Of a DNA stretch of 64,000 bases, positions 25,689 through 34,818 are shown in pieces. The DNA comes from JAEUHM01 sp964538625 (lineage in GTDB: Bacteria > Verrucomicrobiota > Verrucomicrobiia > Verrucomicrobiales > Verrucomicrobiaceae). The stretch covers positions 1 to 64,000 of the forward strand of contig CAZIGH010000020.1 in assembly GCA_964538625.1 (NCBI GenBank), in the 5' to 3' direction. How positions within the stretch are numbered: the stretch's first letter is position 1; each line of letters starts with the position of its first letter. The notes under the pieces were generated by a model. That model did no database searches. It was not told the origin of the DNA and was given only the letters and a program-made list of their open reading frames with translations. The position numbers and the translations under genes were made by a program.

Positions 25689-26909
25689 ATGCTGTTGAGC
25701 GCTCCGAACTTTGTGCTGCTACTGGCCGTTTTGGCCGGTAGTCTTTTGGCGTTCGTGCGTCCGAGCACGGGAATGAACTGGAGACGGTTTGCTGTCTGGG
25801 CGGCAGGTTCTCTTCTGTTCGTGACGCTGGGGCTGGCTGTCTTCAGTCCGCCGGGAATGAGCTACCGGCAGGCAGACAGTGTGCGTGTCATTCATGGTGC
25901 GAAACTTGATCTTGAGCGCGGAGTGGAGGAAGCAGATTGCATTCTCGTGATCGACGGCAGCAGCAGTTCCGCATTTGCACTTGACAAAAAGCGCATCACC
26001 GAAGTGCTCGCTGCGGCGGGGCATCGTCCTTGCATCGTATCGCTGGTGAATCATGCGGGCGAGCACTTGGAGAGGGAGTGGACCGCCGAGCGCCTAAGCG
26101 CCATGCTGCCAAAGCCGCTTAGGGCTCAGGTGGAGGCACTGCCTATGCTGTGGGTGAAGGAGATGCTCTGGCTTTACGAGAGTCTGCCAGCGAGGTTCGC
26201 TGCGAAGAATCGTGCGACCGATCGTGCACTGGCGTGCAGCGACCCTATGTGGGGAGTCAAGACGCTGTGGGCGCTTTGGACGGACTGGCAGGATGCGGCG
26301 AAGAACGCGCGCATGGACCGCAGGGAGGCATGGACCGCGTTTCCTGCGGACCGTCTTTTGGCTACGTTTCATCATACGCTATTCAATTTGTTCCAGTGCG
26401 GTCGGCTACACCGTCTGATGCAGCCGGAGACGGTACCTCAGCATGTCCTGGAGGAGATGGCGCTTCGACCGGAAGACAAGCGCAAGCATCAGTGGTGGGC
26501 GAATGCTCCTGAACCTGGAGCCATCATCAAACCCTCAAAGACACTGCGTCCTCGGCGTTGGTTCAAGGACTTGGTGGAGCAAGCCCCGAGTGGCTGGCAC
26601 AAACGGAAGGGGCTGGAGCTGGTCTTGTTCAAGGCACCCGTCCAGAATGAGACGGTCATCAAATACAGCGACCTGCTTGAGAGTGAGGGGCTTGGTGTGG
26701 ACAGAAGACTCTTCAATGGTCAGGCTGATCTGGATTTGGTGCGCAGAATGTATGACCCGGGCCTGTGGTCTGATACGATTCACATGGACATTGACGGCGC
26801 GGCGATTTTCTCGGAATGGCTGGCTGGCAAGCTGGCCCCGGTGCTGAGTGAACTCAAGGAGCGGCATCAGGGCGAGATGACCACCAAGCTGTCGTATGGT
26901 CTTCAATAG
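25689..26909 (+). CDS. SGNH/DltD-like partner of an MBOAT acyltransferase
   Basis: This 406-residue membrane-anchored protein has two N-terminal helices (VLLLAVLAGSLLAFV and FAVWAAGSLLFVTLGLAV) and then an extracytoplasmic domain. A serine-rich block I (VIDGSSSSAF, S91-S94) and a late DxxH motif (D362, H365 in SDTIHMDIDG) fit an SGNH hydrolase of the DltD/AlgX-like type that works with MBOAT proteins. The ATG at 25689 is preferred because AGGTGG at 25675-25680 is a good ribosome binding site; a GTG at 25677 is the alternative. The 3' end overlaps the MBOAT gene by 14 bp. Its likely role is completing acyl transfer to a secreted polysaccharide; the assignment rests on motifs and context. Confidence 0.65.
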   Translation: MLLSAPNFVLLLAVLAGSLLAFVRPSTGMNWRRFAVWAAGSLLFVTLGLAVFSPPGMSYRQADSVRVIHGAKLDLERGVEEADCILVIDGSSSSAFALDKKRITEVLAAAGHRPCIVSLVNHAGEHLEREWTAERLSAMLPKPLRAQVEALPMLWVKEMLWLYESLPARFAAKNRATDRALACSDPMWGVKTLWALWTDWQDAAKNARMDRREAWTAFPADRLLATFHHTLFNLFQCGRLHRLMQPETVPQHVLEEMALRPEDKRKHQWWANAPEPGAIIKPSKTLRPRRWFKDLVEQAPSGWHKRKGLELVLFKAPVQNETVIKYSDLLESEGLGVDRRLFNGQADLDLVRRMYDPGLWSDTIHMDIDGAAIFSEWLAGKLAPVLSELKERHQGEMTTKLSYGLQ

Positions 26910-28314
26910 TCTCGCATTTGCATTGTTCTTGCCGATTGTCTGGTTGCTCTACTGGAGCTTCCATTCGGACCGGTTGCGCCGTTCCGTGCTGCTGGCGGCA
27001 AGTCTGTTCTTTTACGGGTGGTGGGACTGGCGTTTTGTGTTCCTCATGGTGGGCGTGAGTTTTTGCTCCTGGGGAGCAGCCATTTTGCACCAGAAGGCAG
27101 TGAAGCTAGGCGCTGACGGGCGAGCGAAGTGGATCCTGCGCATTGGTGTAGCGGTGCCACTGCTGGTGCTGGCCTTCTTCAAGTATTGGCTCTTCCTGCT
27201 CGATTCCGCTGCAACGGTGCTTCGGCTCGTGGGTGTGGTTCTTCCTCTGCCGCAGTGGAACATCATTCTGCCAATAGGCATCAGTTTCTACACCTTCCAG
27301 GCTCTGAGTTATCTGATTGATGTGAAGCGTGGTCGCTGTGGACTGGAGCGGTCGTTCTCGAAGGTGCTGCTCTACATCGCTTTCTTTCCGCAACTGGTCG
27401 CCGGTCCCATCGTCTCCGCCAACAGTTTCATGCCGCAGCTGAAAACGGCGAGACGTTTTTCGCCGGTGCAGTTTGTGGACGGACTTCGCTTGATGCTTTG
27501 GGGGCTGTTATTGAAGGTGGTGTTTGGTGACAATCTGGGTACGTGGGCAGATGCGGTTTTCCAGGCACCCATGGACTACACGCTGGCGGCGAGGTGGGCT
27601 GGAGTGCTTGCCTTCTATGGGCAGATCTACTTTGACTTCGCAGGTTATTCGCTGACTGCTATCGGCATCGGTAGGACGTTCGGTTACCTGCTTCCGGAAA
27701 ACTTCAATACCCCCTACGTCTCGCTTTCGGTGACGGAGTTTTGGAGACGCTGGCATATCTCGCTGTCCTCTTGGCTGAGAGACTACCTGTTCATCCCGCT
27801 GGGAGGCAGCCGCAGTCACTACATGAGGAATCTCATGCTCACGATGGTGCTTGGCGGGCTCTGGCATGGAGCGAGCTGGAACTTTGTGATATGGGGAGCG
27901 CTGCATGGGGTGGCTCTGTGTGTGCACAAACTATGGTTACAAAGACGCGGTGACAGCGTGGCATCTGGGAACTGGCTGCATGTAGGTTCGGCCTGGCTGC
28001 TCACACAGACTTTCGTGCTGGTGACATGGATCCCGTTTCGAGCGGAGGATCTAGACGGAACGCTATCGTTCTTCACCACTGCCGCGAATGCTGGTGCGTT
28101 GTCGGCTCCGGCTACGCTAATCTCGTGGCTGTGGCTTTTTGTGCCACTACTTGCCGACGTGCTGTTGCACCGGCGCATCGTCAACCCGACGTCTGAGACG
28201 GTTCAGGGAGTGGGCCGGGAGTCTTTCGTGGGAGTGCTGGTGGCGGTATTGTTCATTGCGATCTTGGCGCTTGGCATCTGGGAGTCGAAGGCATTCATCT
28301 ACTTCCAGTTCTAG
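26896..28314 (+). CDS. MBOAT family membrane-bound O-acyltransferase (AlgI-like)
   Basis: This 472-residue integral membrane protein moves acyl groups (usually acetyl) across the membrane for addition to exopolysaccharide or cell-wall polymers. It has about ten transmembrane helices. MBOAT signatures are LPIGISFYTFQALSYLID, FFPQLVAGPI, YFDFAGYSLTAIGIGRTFG, FWRRWHISLSSWLRDYLFIP and the catalytic-His segment GGLWHGASWNFVIWG. Its start lies inside the last codons of the SGNH-like gene, so the two are probably translationally coupled. Together they resemble AlgI/AlgX or PatA/PatB pairs. The stop codon falls inside the left arm of a 20-bp inverted repeat. Confidence 0.93.
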   Translation: MVFNSLAFALFLPIVWLLYWSFHSDRLRRSVLLAASLFFYGWWDWRFVFLMVGVSFCSWGAAILHQKAVKLGADGRAKWILRIGVAVPLLVLAFFKYWLFLLDSAATVLRLVGVVLPLPQWNIILPIGISFYTFQALSYLIDVKRGRCGLERSFSKVLLYIAFFPQLVAGPIVSANSFMPQLKTARRFSPVQFVDGLRLMLWGLLLKVVFGDNLGTWADAVFQAPMDYTLAARWAGVLAFYGQIYFDFAGYSLTAIGIGRTFGYLLPENFNTPYVSLSVTEFWRRWHISLSSWLRDYLFIPLGGSRSHYMRNLMLTMVLGGLWHGASWNFVIWGALHGVALCVHKLWLQRRGDSVASGNWLHVGSAWLLTQTFVLVTWIPFRAEDLDGTLSFFTTAANAGALSAPATLISWLWLFVPLLADVLLHRRIVNPTSETVQGVGRESFVGVLVAVLFIAILALGIWESKAFIYFQF

Positions 28315-28416
28315 CCTGACATATTCATGAAACGCCACTGCGACTTGCTGCAAGCCCGCCTTGCCGTTGCTGGCTTTCACTGCGTCTCGCTACGACTTTC
28401 ATGAATCAGTCAGGCT
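28313..28416. repeat. MITE-like element or long hairpin with 20-bp terminal inverted repeats
   Basis: The left arm (28313-28332) and the reverse complement of the right arm (28397-28416) match at 18 of 20 positions; both outer ends read AGCCTGAC. The 64-bp interior holds a smaller hairpin (GCAAG...CTTGC). The MBOAT stop codon is in the left arm. Total length is 104 bp with no coding capacity, so it fits a small non-autonomous element or REP-like unit, or a large transcript-end hairpin. I see no clean target-site duplication. Confidence 0.55.
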
Positions 28417-28475
28417 AAAATGTTCTTTGTTCCCAGTTGAAAAGAGCGGTCGTTAGACTCCACTTCTGATTCATC

Positions 28476-29495
28476 ATGCCCGCGACTTATATCTCCCGCC
28501 TAGCCCGTTTCCTCGCCATCCTTACGTGGTTTTTGATGCCTTGCTTCGCTACGCCCTTGCTTGCGCAGGCAAGTGATGCGCGGGGGCTCGTGGTGGTGCA
28601 TACGGGAGCGAACGTGATTGAACGTGCCGCAGCTTACGAATATACGGAACTGGAGATCACGGGAGTGACTTACCGTGCCCGGCTTGTCAATGGTCAGAGC
28701 ATTTCAGGGTTGTCGAATCAACTGGTGGCCAGGGTGGATTACCTGGTGCGTTCTCCCGCTATGCTGGAGCACATGAAGGGCGTGGCGAATCGTTTTGTGA
28801 AGGCGGCACCGCTGCTTGAAGCACCCATAGCGAAGTTGGAGCAGCATCTCGCGTCACCTCCTGTGCCCGCGCCATCAGTGGCTAAGCCCGCAGAACCTTC
28901 CACGCCCTCCATTCCGGAGATGGTCAGAGGAACGCAGAAGTTCACGAATGTGGTCCCGCTCAGGCTTGAGGCTGGGCTGCTGGCTTTCAGGCACGACGCA
29001 GGCTCGTTCCGCATCCCGGCGGAAGTGTTTCCCATGCGGGAGCTTCAGGTGCTTGAAAAGGTGGCACCTGATCTGGGAAGGGATCCCTCATTCCAGGTGT
29101 ATTTGAACTCTTTCGTCCCGGAGCTTCAGGCTGGCTCCAAGCGCTACAGTGGGGTGCGCCTCACCGGGAGTGCTGCTGCTGGCATCACGCTTCTCACCGA
29201 TCAAGGGAACGTGACTCTCCCGGCGGCAGAGCTGGCGGAAGCGGACAGGAAAAGGCTCGAGCAAGCAAGAGAGCCGCTGGATGCTCTGTTGAAGGACATC
29301 GAAACGAAGAAGGCCGAAGCCAGCGCTAGGGAGCAAGCCCGGATTGCGCAGCTGGCGGAGGACAAGCGTGAGGCAGCGCGGCGTGCGCACGAACTTCAGC
29401 AGGCGGCTATGGAAAGAGAGGCACAGATGTGGGGAGCCGCCGCGCAGGTGCTCGGTGGACTGTTCAGCCAGCCGCGTGTTTACATCGTCGAGTAA
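28476..29495 (+). CDS. Secreted protein with C-terminal coiled coil, function unknown
   Basis: This 339-residue protein has a signal peptide (ILTWFLMPCFATPLLAQA, cleaved near residue 32). I do not recognise its family. The mature N-terminal part is beta-rich (LEITGVTYRARLVNG). A Pro/Ala-rich linker near residues 125-150 follows, then a second beta-rich part (YSGVRLTGSAAAGITLLTDQ). The C terminus is a long Lys/Glu/Ala coiled coil (about 260-320) ending in a hydrophobic segment (GAAAQVLGGLFSQPRVYIV). Periplasmic localisation is likely. It is separated from the MBOAT gene by the inverted-repeat element and converges on the next gene with 12 bp between stops. Confidence 0.65.
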   Translation: MPATYISRLARFLAILTWFLMPCFATPLLAQASDARGLVVVHTGANVIERAAAYEYTELEITGVTYRARLVNGQSISGLSNQLVARVDYLVRSPAMLEHMKGVANRFVKAAPLLEAPIAKLEQHLASPPVPAPSVAKPAEPSTPSIPEMVRGTQKFTNVVPLRLEAGLLAFRHDAGSFRIPAEVFPMRELQVLEKVAPDLGRDPSFQVYLNSFVPELQAGSKRYSGVRLTGSAAAGITLLTDQGNVTLPAAELAEADRKRLEQAREPLDALLKDIETKKAEASAREQARIAQLAEDKREAARRAHELQQAAMEREAQMWGAAAQVLGGLFSQPRVYIVE

Positions 29496-29507
29496 ACACG
29501 AAAAAGC

Positions 29508-29978
29508 TTACTTCATCTCTTTCACAAAACCCTCAGTGGCAGTCTGGATGGCAGAGAAGGCGCGGTCGAACACGCCTTCAAAATCCCGGGGGTCGGCGAG
29601 GAAGGTTTCCACACTGATCCAAACGTTGTTGGTCTTCGTGTAAACCTTGGCCATCATGGTCTTGGCGTTGGTGGTATCCGCAGCCTTCAGTACCTGCACG
29701 CGTTCGGTGGCGCTTTCAATGGGCCAGATGTTCGGCAGGCAGATCATGAAAAACTCCTCGTCCTTCTCATGCACGTCGATGAAGTAGGTTTTGCCGTCGG
29801 TTTTAAATACCACATCACCGTCTTCATCCACTCTGGGATTCCAACCTTTCCGATCGAGGAAACGCACATACATTTGCCGCATCTCATCAGGATCCGCCGC
29901 CCGCGTGTATGCTGGAGCAAGCAGACCAAGTGCCATCAATGCCAAGAGCGACCTACCAAAGTTCGGGAGAAAGTTCAT
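29508..29978 (-). CDS. Small secreted YbjN-like protein
   Basis: This 156-residue protein has an N-terminal signal peptide (SLLALMALGLLAPAYTRA). The mature domain reads like the YbjN / type-III chaperone-like fold: a leading helix (MRQMYVRFLDRKGW), paired strands (VVFKTDGKTYFIDVHEKDEE, then FFMICLPNIWPI), and a long helix with a final VWISVETFL strand. YbjN-like proteins usually act as small binding or chaperone-like factors; here the export signal implies a periplasmic role. It is convergent with the gene at 28476 and may be downstream of the PSD1 gene on the minus strand (123 bp gap). Confidence 0.65.
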   Translation of the reverse strand: MNFLPNFGRSLLALMALGLLAPAYTRAADPDEMRQMYVRFLDRKGWNPRVDEDGDVVFKTDGKTYFIDVHEKDEEFFMICLPNIWPIESATERVQVLKAADTTNAKTMMAKVYTKTNNVWISVETFLADPRDFEGVFDRAFSAIQTATEGFVKEMK

Positions 29979-30101
29979 GGGCGGGAGAATGGTCTAACTC
30001 GACAAGTGTGACAAGTGCATTTCTCAAAGTTCCGGCGGAGACAACTCGTTACCCGGCATGGGAAACGAGGAACTCAGCCCTAGAGCCAGAGGTGCTTGGG
30101 C

Positions 30102-32600
30102 TCAGTTCAGGTAGCGGAACTCTGCGCTGGCTAGGAGGCTCTGGCAGAAGGCTGAAAGAGCTGCGGTCTGGGCCTGTTTACGGGCCTTCTCGCTGGCGTT
30201 CCCCTTTGTCTGCTTCTGGATGAAGTCGGTGAAGAACTGCTTCACCGCACGACCCTCGGCCTCGGTCGGGTTGCGCCCGTAGGCCAGGTGGAAGGCGTGG
30301 GCAAGACGTTCCTGCTCGGTGCCCTGGAAGGTGGCCAGCCGCTGCGCAAAGGCGTCAGCTACGTTGAGAACCTGCGGACTGTTCATGAGGAAAAGGCTCT
30401 GGCTTGGCACGTTGGTGCTGTCACGATCCCCGGTAACGAGGCTGGCGTCCGGGAAGTCGAACAGAGTGAGCATCTCTGGTATTTGGTCGCGCACGATGGG
30501 AAGGTAAATGGAGCGGACTGTCTGCGGTGCATTGTTGATTTCAAAGAGCAGACGAATCAGCCCCTCACGACCATCGCCGGCTCGTGCCACGGGCGAGCCG
30601 TCGGCTGGATAAAGGTTCAGCGCCCCGGCCACGGACAGCATTCCATCCCGAAGGGCTTCGGCATCCAGTCTGCGTGGATTCATGCGCCATACGAGGCGGT
30701 TCTCGGGATCGATGGACTCATTCGCCGCCGAGTTGGCCGAACTCATTTGGTAGGCGCGGCTCATGACGATGTTCTTGATGAGAGTCTTGATGGACCATCC
30801 GTTGTCCATGAAGCTGACGGCCAAGTGGTCTAGCAGGGGCTGATTGGTGGGTTTGGCTCCCATGAAGCCGAAGTTGTCCGGTGTCTCTACGATGCCGCGT
30901 CCGAAGAGCTTGAGCCAGATGCGATTGGCCATGACACGTGCAGTGAGTGGATTGTCCCTACTGGCGATCCACCATGCCAGATCGAGTCTGCCGCTTCCTT
31001 CACTGATATTGAGAGGCTCTCCTTCAGCGCAAAGAACCTCTACAAGCCCCCGCGGTACGACGTCGCCCGGCTGACTGAGTTCTCCGCGGTGGAGCAGCGG
31101 GCTGTTGAAAGGGCTGGGGCGGTCCAGCGCCCCCATGACAAACGTGCGCGGTGTGCCGTCGTCACGGAACAAATCGGCGTCTGATTCTCGCGCTTCTGCT
31201 TGATCCCGCAGACCTCGCACGCGGAGGAAGGCAGCAGCGGGGTCATTCCGCGACAGTCCTGAGGAGCGAACGTTCTCGGCAGCCTCACGGGCCAAGCGAT
31301 CTGCCTGTTCTTTGCGCTGCTTGAGGATGGCCACCTCGGAGGGGGAGATCTTCGCCAAACCAGCAGGCAGCCCGGCTTCGTCATCCAGTTCGATGAGAGT
31401 GCTTGGGTGATTGTTCTGGAGCTGGGAGTAAGTGCCGTAGAGAGTCTCTGTGCTGAGGAAGATGCCGGCCAGCGCGTAGTAATCCCGCTGCGTGATGGGA
31501 TCGAACTTGTGATCGTGGCACCGGGCGCAGGCGATGGTGACACCCAGCATCGCCTGGGAGATGACATCGATCTGCTCATCCACCATATCGAGATTGAACT
31601 GGCGACGGTCACGGTTGTTGTGCGTTTTGGCTCCAATGGCCAGAAAGCCGGTGGCTACGATCTTTTCGGCCTGATCTCGTTTGTCGCGGAACTTCATGAG
31701 GTCGCCCGCGATTTGTTCTTTCAGGAACTGGTCATAGGGTTTGTCCTTTTTGAAGGACTCGATGACGTAATCACGGTAACGCCAGGCGTGGGGGTAGAGG
31801 ATGTTGACGTCTTTACCGCTGGACTCTGCATAACGTGCGACGTCCAGCCAATGCCGAGCCCAGCGTTCGCCGAAGCGCTCAGAGTCCAGATACATGTCCA
31901 CGACACGTTCGACTGCCTTTGGTGAGGTGTCTTGCACAAAGGCACGCACTTCATCTGGAGTGGGCGGGAGACCGGTGAGGTCGTAGGCTAGGCGGCGGAT
32001 GAGCGTTTGGCGGTCAGCGTCGGCAACTGGCTCGAGACCTTTGGCCTCGAGCTCGGCGAGCACGAAGCGGTCGATGTCCGTGCGTGGCCAGGCTGTGTTT
32101 TGGACGGAGGGCGGAGCGGATTTTTCCGGCTTGACGAAAGACCAGTGCTTGCGGCCGGCTGCGATGTCGATCTCCCTTTTGCCGCCGCCTTGGGTAGTGC
32201 CTTCCCGAGGGTCCGGGGCACCCATCTCAATCCATTTCTTGAAGTTGGCTATGACATCTGCGGGAAGCTTTTCCTTGGGGGGCATCTGCATGTCTGCGTT
32301 GGACCAAGAGATGGCCTCGAAAAGGAGGCTTTCACCCACCTGACCGGGTACGATGGCAGGGTGCCCTGACTCTCCACCTGCGAGCGTGCCAGCCTTCGTG
32401 TCGAGAGCCAAGCCTCCCTTGATCTTTTCGGCAGCGGAGTGGCACTTGTAGCATTGATTGACCAGCACGGGCCGGATGTTCTTCTCAAAAAATGCGAGTT
32501 CATCTGGCTTCAGCCCGGCGTGGGCCGAAGACATGGCATCTTCTGCGGCTGCGGCGTGGGCCAGCAGGGCGAGCGTGATGAGGGTGAAATGGCGGTGCAT
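30102..32600 (-). CDS. PSCyt1-PSCyt2-PSD1 secreted cytochrome-like protein (DUF1549/DUF1553)
   Basis: This 832-residue exported protein has the planctomycete/verrucomicrobial PSCyt1-DUF1549-DUF1553 layout. A signal peptide (HFTLITLALLAHAAAAE) supports the ATG at 32600; the frame is open to 32642. PSCyt1 carries a haem c motif CYKCH (C50, C53, H54) and ADMQMPPKEKLP. DUF1549 includes WPRTDIDRFVLAELE and RHWLDVARYAESSGKD. DUF1553 includes SRDNPLTARVMANRIW and NRLVWRMNPRRLDAEALRDG. These proteins are predicted periplasmic c-type cytochromes linked to polysaccharide use; their biochemistry is largely unproven. No DUF1501 partner gene is adjacent, although such a pairing is common. It is divergent from the hydrolase at 32705. 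Confidence 0.93.
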   Translation of the reverse strand: MHRHFTLITLALLAHAAAAEDAMSSAHAGLKPDELAFFEKNIRPVLVNQCYKCHSAAEKIKGGLALDTKAGTLAGGESGHPAIVPGQVGESLLFEAISWSNADMQMPPKEKLPADVIANFKKWIEMGAPDPREGTTQGGGKREIDIAAGRKHWSFVKPEKSAPPSVQNTAWPRTDIDRFVLAELEAKGLEPVADADRQTLIRRLAYDLTGLPPTPDEVRAFVQDTSPKAVERVVDMYLDSERFGERWARHWLDVARYAESSGKDVNILYPHAWRYRDYVIESFKKDKPYDQFLKEQIAGDLMKFRDKRDQAEKIVATGFLAIGAKTHNNRDRRQFNLDMVDEQIDVISQAMLGVTIACARCHDHKFDPITQRDYYALAGIFLSTETLYGTYSQLQNNHPSTLIELDDEAGLPAGLAKISPSEVAILKQRKEQADRLAREAAENVRSSGLSRNDPAAAFLRVRGLRDQAEARESDADLFRDDGTPRTFVMGALDRPSPFNSPLLHRGELSQPGDVVPRGLVEVLCAEGEPLNISEGSGRLDLAWWIASRDNPLTARVMANRIWLKLFGRGIVETPDNFGFMGAKPTNQPLLDHLAVSFMDNGWSIKTLIKNIVMSRAYQMSSANSAANESIDPENRLVWRMNPRRLDAEALRDGMLSVAGALNLYPADGSPVARAGDGREGLIRLLFEINNAPQTVRSIYLPIVRDQIPEMLTLFDFPDASLVTGDRDSTNVPSQSLFLMNSPQVLNVADAFAQRLATFQGTEQERLAHAFHLAYGRNPTEAEGRAVKQFFTDFIQKQTKGNASEKARKQAQTAALSAFCQSLLASAEFRYLN

Positions 32601-32704
32601 GGGGGGTGAGTTCTGCCCACTTGAACACGGCGGGACGTTCATGGTTGCGCCCTGAGAGCATTTTGTGTGTGGAGAACGGTCTTTGAGCGGCGTTGAAGGG
32701 GATC

Positions 32705-34804
32705 ATGCGAACTGCGATTCTTCTGATTTGGCTCACTTCACTTGCCATGGGTCAAGCCCGGTATCCCGAAAAGACGCCTGATACCGAGGCCAATCATGCG
32801 CTTCAGCGATATTGGGAAATCCGCGTGAGTGAGCTGGAGAAGAATGGATCACTTCGGACGGTGCGCAGTGCAGAGGAGTGGCAGGCTCAGGCCCCGGAGG
32901 CGAGGAGAGAGCTTTTTGAGATGTTGGGCCTTCACCCGATGCCGGAGCGCACTCCGCTGAACCCGGTCATCACGGGTGCGGAGAGCGGGGATGGTTATGT
33001 GGTGGAGAAGCTACATTTCCAGTCGATGCCACAGTTGTATGTTACGGCAAACTTTTACAAGCCATCCAAAACCGAGGGCAAGACGCTCCCCACGATTCTT
33101 TACGTCTGCGGACATAGTGTGGTGAAGAAGGACGGCGTGAGCTTTGGGAACAAGGCTGGGTATCATCACCATGGTATCTGGTTTGCGCGGCATGGGTACT
33201 GCTGCCTGGTCATCGACACGCTGCAGCTTGGCGAGATACCTGGAGAGCACCATGGGACGTATAACTTGAACAAATGGTGGTGGGTTTCCCGTGGCTACAC
33301 TTCGGCGGGTGTTGAGGCGTGGAACTGCATCCGCGCGCTCGACTACCTGGAGACGCGGTCAGAGGTGGACAAGACGCGGTTCGGCGTCACTGGGCGCTCA
33401 GGTGGCGGTGCCTACTCGTGGTGGGTGGCTGCACTGGATGACCGCATCAAAGCCGCTGCACCTACGGCGGGCATCACGAGTTTGAGGAATCATGTGGTGG
33501 ACGGTTGCGTGGAGGGCCACTGCGATTGCATGTATTTCGTGAACACCTACGGCTGGGACTTCGATCGTGTGGTGGCGTTGGTAGCGCCGCGCCCACTGCT
33601 GATTTGCAATACGGACAAGGATGACATTTTTCCTGTGAACGGTGTGTTTCAGACCTACTCCAGTGCCCGGCGTCTCTATGAAATGCTGGGTGCGGGCGCA
33701 AAGCTGGGCCTCCACATAGCAGAAGGGCCGCACAGGGATATGCAGCCGCTCAACGTGGGTGCTTTTCACTGGTTCGAGCGGCATCTGAAGGGGGCGGACT
33801 TGATGGATGTCACTGAGGAGGCGGCGAAGAAGTCCCTCGAGCCAGAGCAGTTGCGCGTGTTTCGCAGTCTGCCGGAAGACCAAAGGAACCAAAGGATTGA
33901 TCATGAGTTCGTTCCGGCTGCTGCCAAGTTTGAGGCCCCATCGTCACGGGACGAATGGGTGATCTTCCGTGAGGACAAAATGAAAGTGCTGCGTGAGCAA
34001 GTGTTTCGCGCGTGGCCTAGGGATGATGTTTCGCCTGCGGTCACTTCTACGACGGTGGCTGAGGCGGAGGGGGTAAGTCTGTCAGCGTTCGACTTCGTCT
34101 CGCAGGAGCCGTTTCGTTTGCGCTTGTATCTGGCGCATCGCGGGGGTTTGAAGCTGGAGGAGTTGGACCTGATAGCTCTGAACATTCTGGATGAGAAGGG
34201 CTGGGCTGACTTTGAGGCCACATACAGGAAGGCTTTTGCGGCTGCGTTCACTCAGCCGGCTGGGGCGGAGTCTGATGCAGCGGCGTGGAACAGCACACAC
34301 AAGATGTTTTCCAACTTCAAGTGGGGCATGGCTTACTTGGCACCACGTGGGGTGGGGCCAACGGCGTGGACGGGATCTGACAAGGCTCAGAACCAGCGGC
34401 TTCGGCGGTTCTACCTGCTGGGGGAAACGCTGGCGAGCACGCAGGCGTATGACATTTGGCGTGGCATTCAGGCACTGCGTTCGATCAAAGGCGCGGACAA
34501 ACCGCGGCTGTGGCTGACGTCTTCTGGTGAAATGGCGGTGAACACGCTCTACGCTTCACTGTTTGAAGAGGGCATCGAGCGGCTGGATCTTCATTCGCTC
34601 CCCGCTTCTCACATGAGCGGTCCGACTTATCTCAATGTGTTGCGATACCTTGATGTTCCCGTGGCCGTTGCGATGGCTTGTGAGCGGACGAAGGTGATTT
34701 TGTATGGCGATGATAAAGACACCTGGGCACCGGTGGTGAAGACGGTGGAACTGCTTGGCCAGGCGAAGCACCTTCAACTGAGGGACGCCACGCCTGAGAG
34801 GTGA
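32705..34804 (+). CDS. Secreted alpha/beta hydrolase (acetyl-xylan-esterase-like), long form
   Basis: This 699-residue exported protein has a signal peptide (MRTAILLIWLTSLAMG). A TTG at 32693 would add four residues, but the ATG at 32705 is preferred. The central alpha/beta-hydrolase domain has nucleophile Ser232 in VTGRSGGGAYSWW, an acidic residue in NTDKDDIFPVNG (D304, D306 or D307) and His343 in EGPHRD. These fit AXE1 or dienelactone-hydrolase-like carbohydrate esterases. About 300 residues follow the core, apparently a second non-catalytic domain (LWLTSSGEMAVNTLYASLFE). It probably removes acyl groups from plant or algal polysaccharide. It is divergent from the PSD1 gene with a gap of about 100 bp. 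Confidence 0.82.
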   Translation: MRTAILLIWLTSLAMGQARYPEKTPDTEANHALQRYWEIRVSELEKNGSLRTVRSAEEWQAQAPEARRELFEMLGLHPMPERTPLNPVITGAESGDGYVVEKLHFQSMPQLYVTANFYKPSKTEGKTLPTILYVCGHSVVKKDGVSFGNKAGYHHHGIWFARHGYCCLVIDTLQLGEIPGEHHGTYNLNKWWWVSRGYTSAGVEAWNCIRALDYLETRSEVDKTRFGVTGRSGGGAYSWWVAALDDRIKAAAPTAGITSLRNHVVDGCVEGHCDCMYFVNTYGWDFDRVVALVAPRPLLICNTDKDDIFPVNGVFQTYSSARRLYEMLGAGAKLGLHIAEGPHRDMQPLNVGAFHWFERHLKGADLMDVTEEAAKKSLEPEQLRVFRSLPEDQRNQRIDHEFVPAAAKFEAPSSRDEWVIFREDKMKVLREQVFRAWPRDDVSPAVTSTTVAEAEGVSLSAFDFVSQEPFRLRLYLAHRGGLKLEELDLIALNILDEKGWADFEATYRKAFAAAFTQPAGAESDAAAWNSTHKMFSNFKWGMAYLAPRGVGPTAWTGSDKAQNQRLRRFYLLGETLASTQAYDIWRGIQALRSIKGADKPRLWLTSSGEMAVNTLYASLFEEGIERLDLHSLPASHMSGPTYLNVLRYLDVPVAVAMACERTKVILYGDDKDTWAPVVKTVELLGQAKHLQLRDATPER

Positions 34805-34818
34805 GCTACGGTTGAGTG

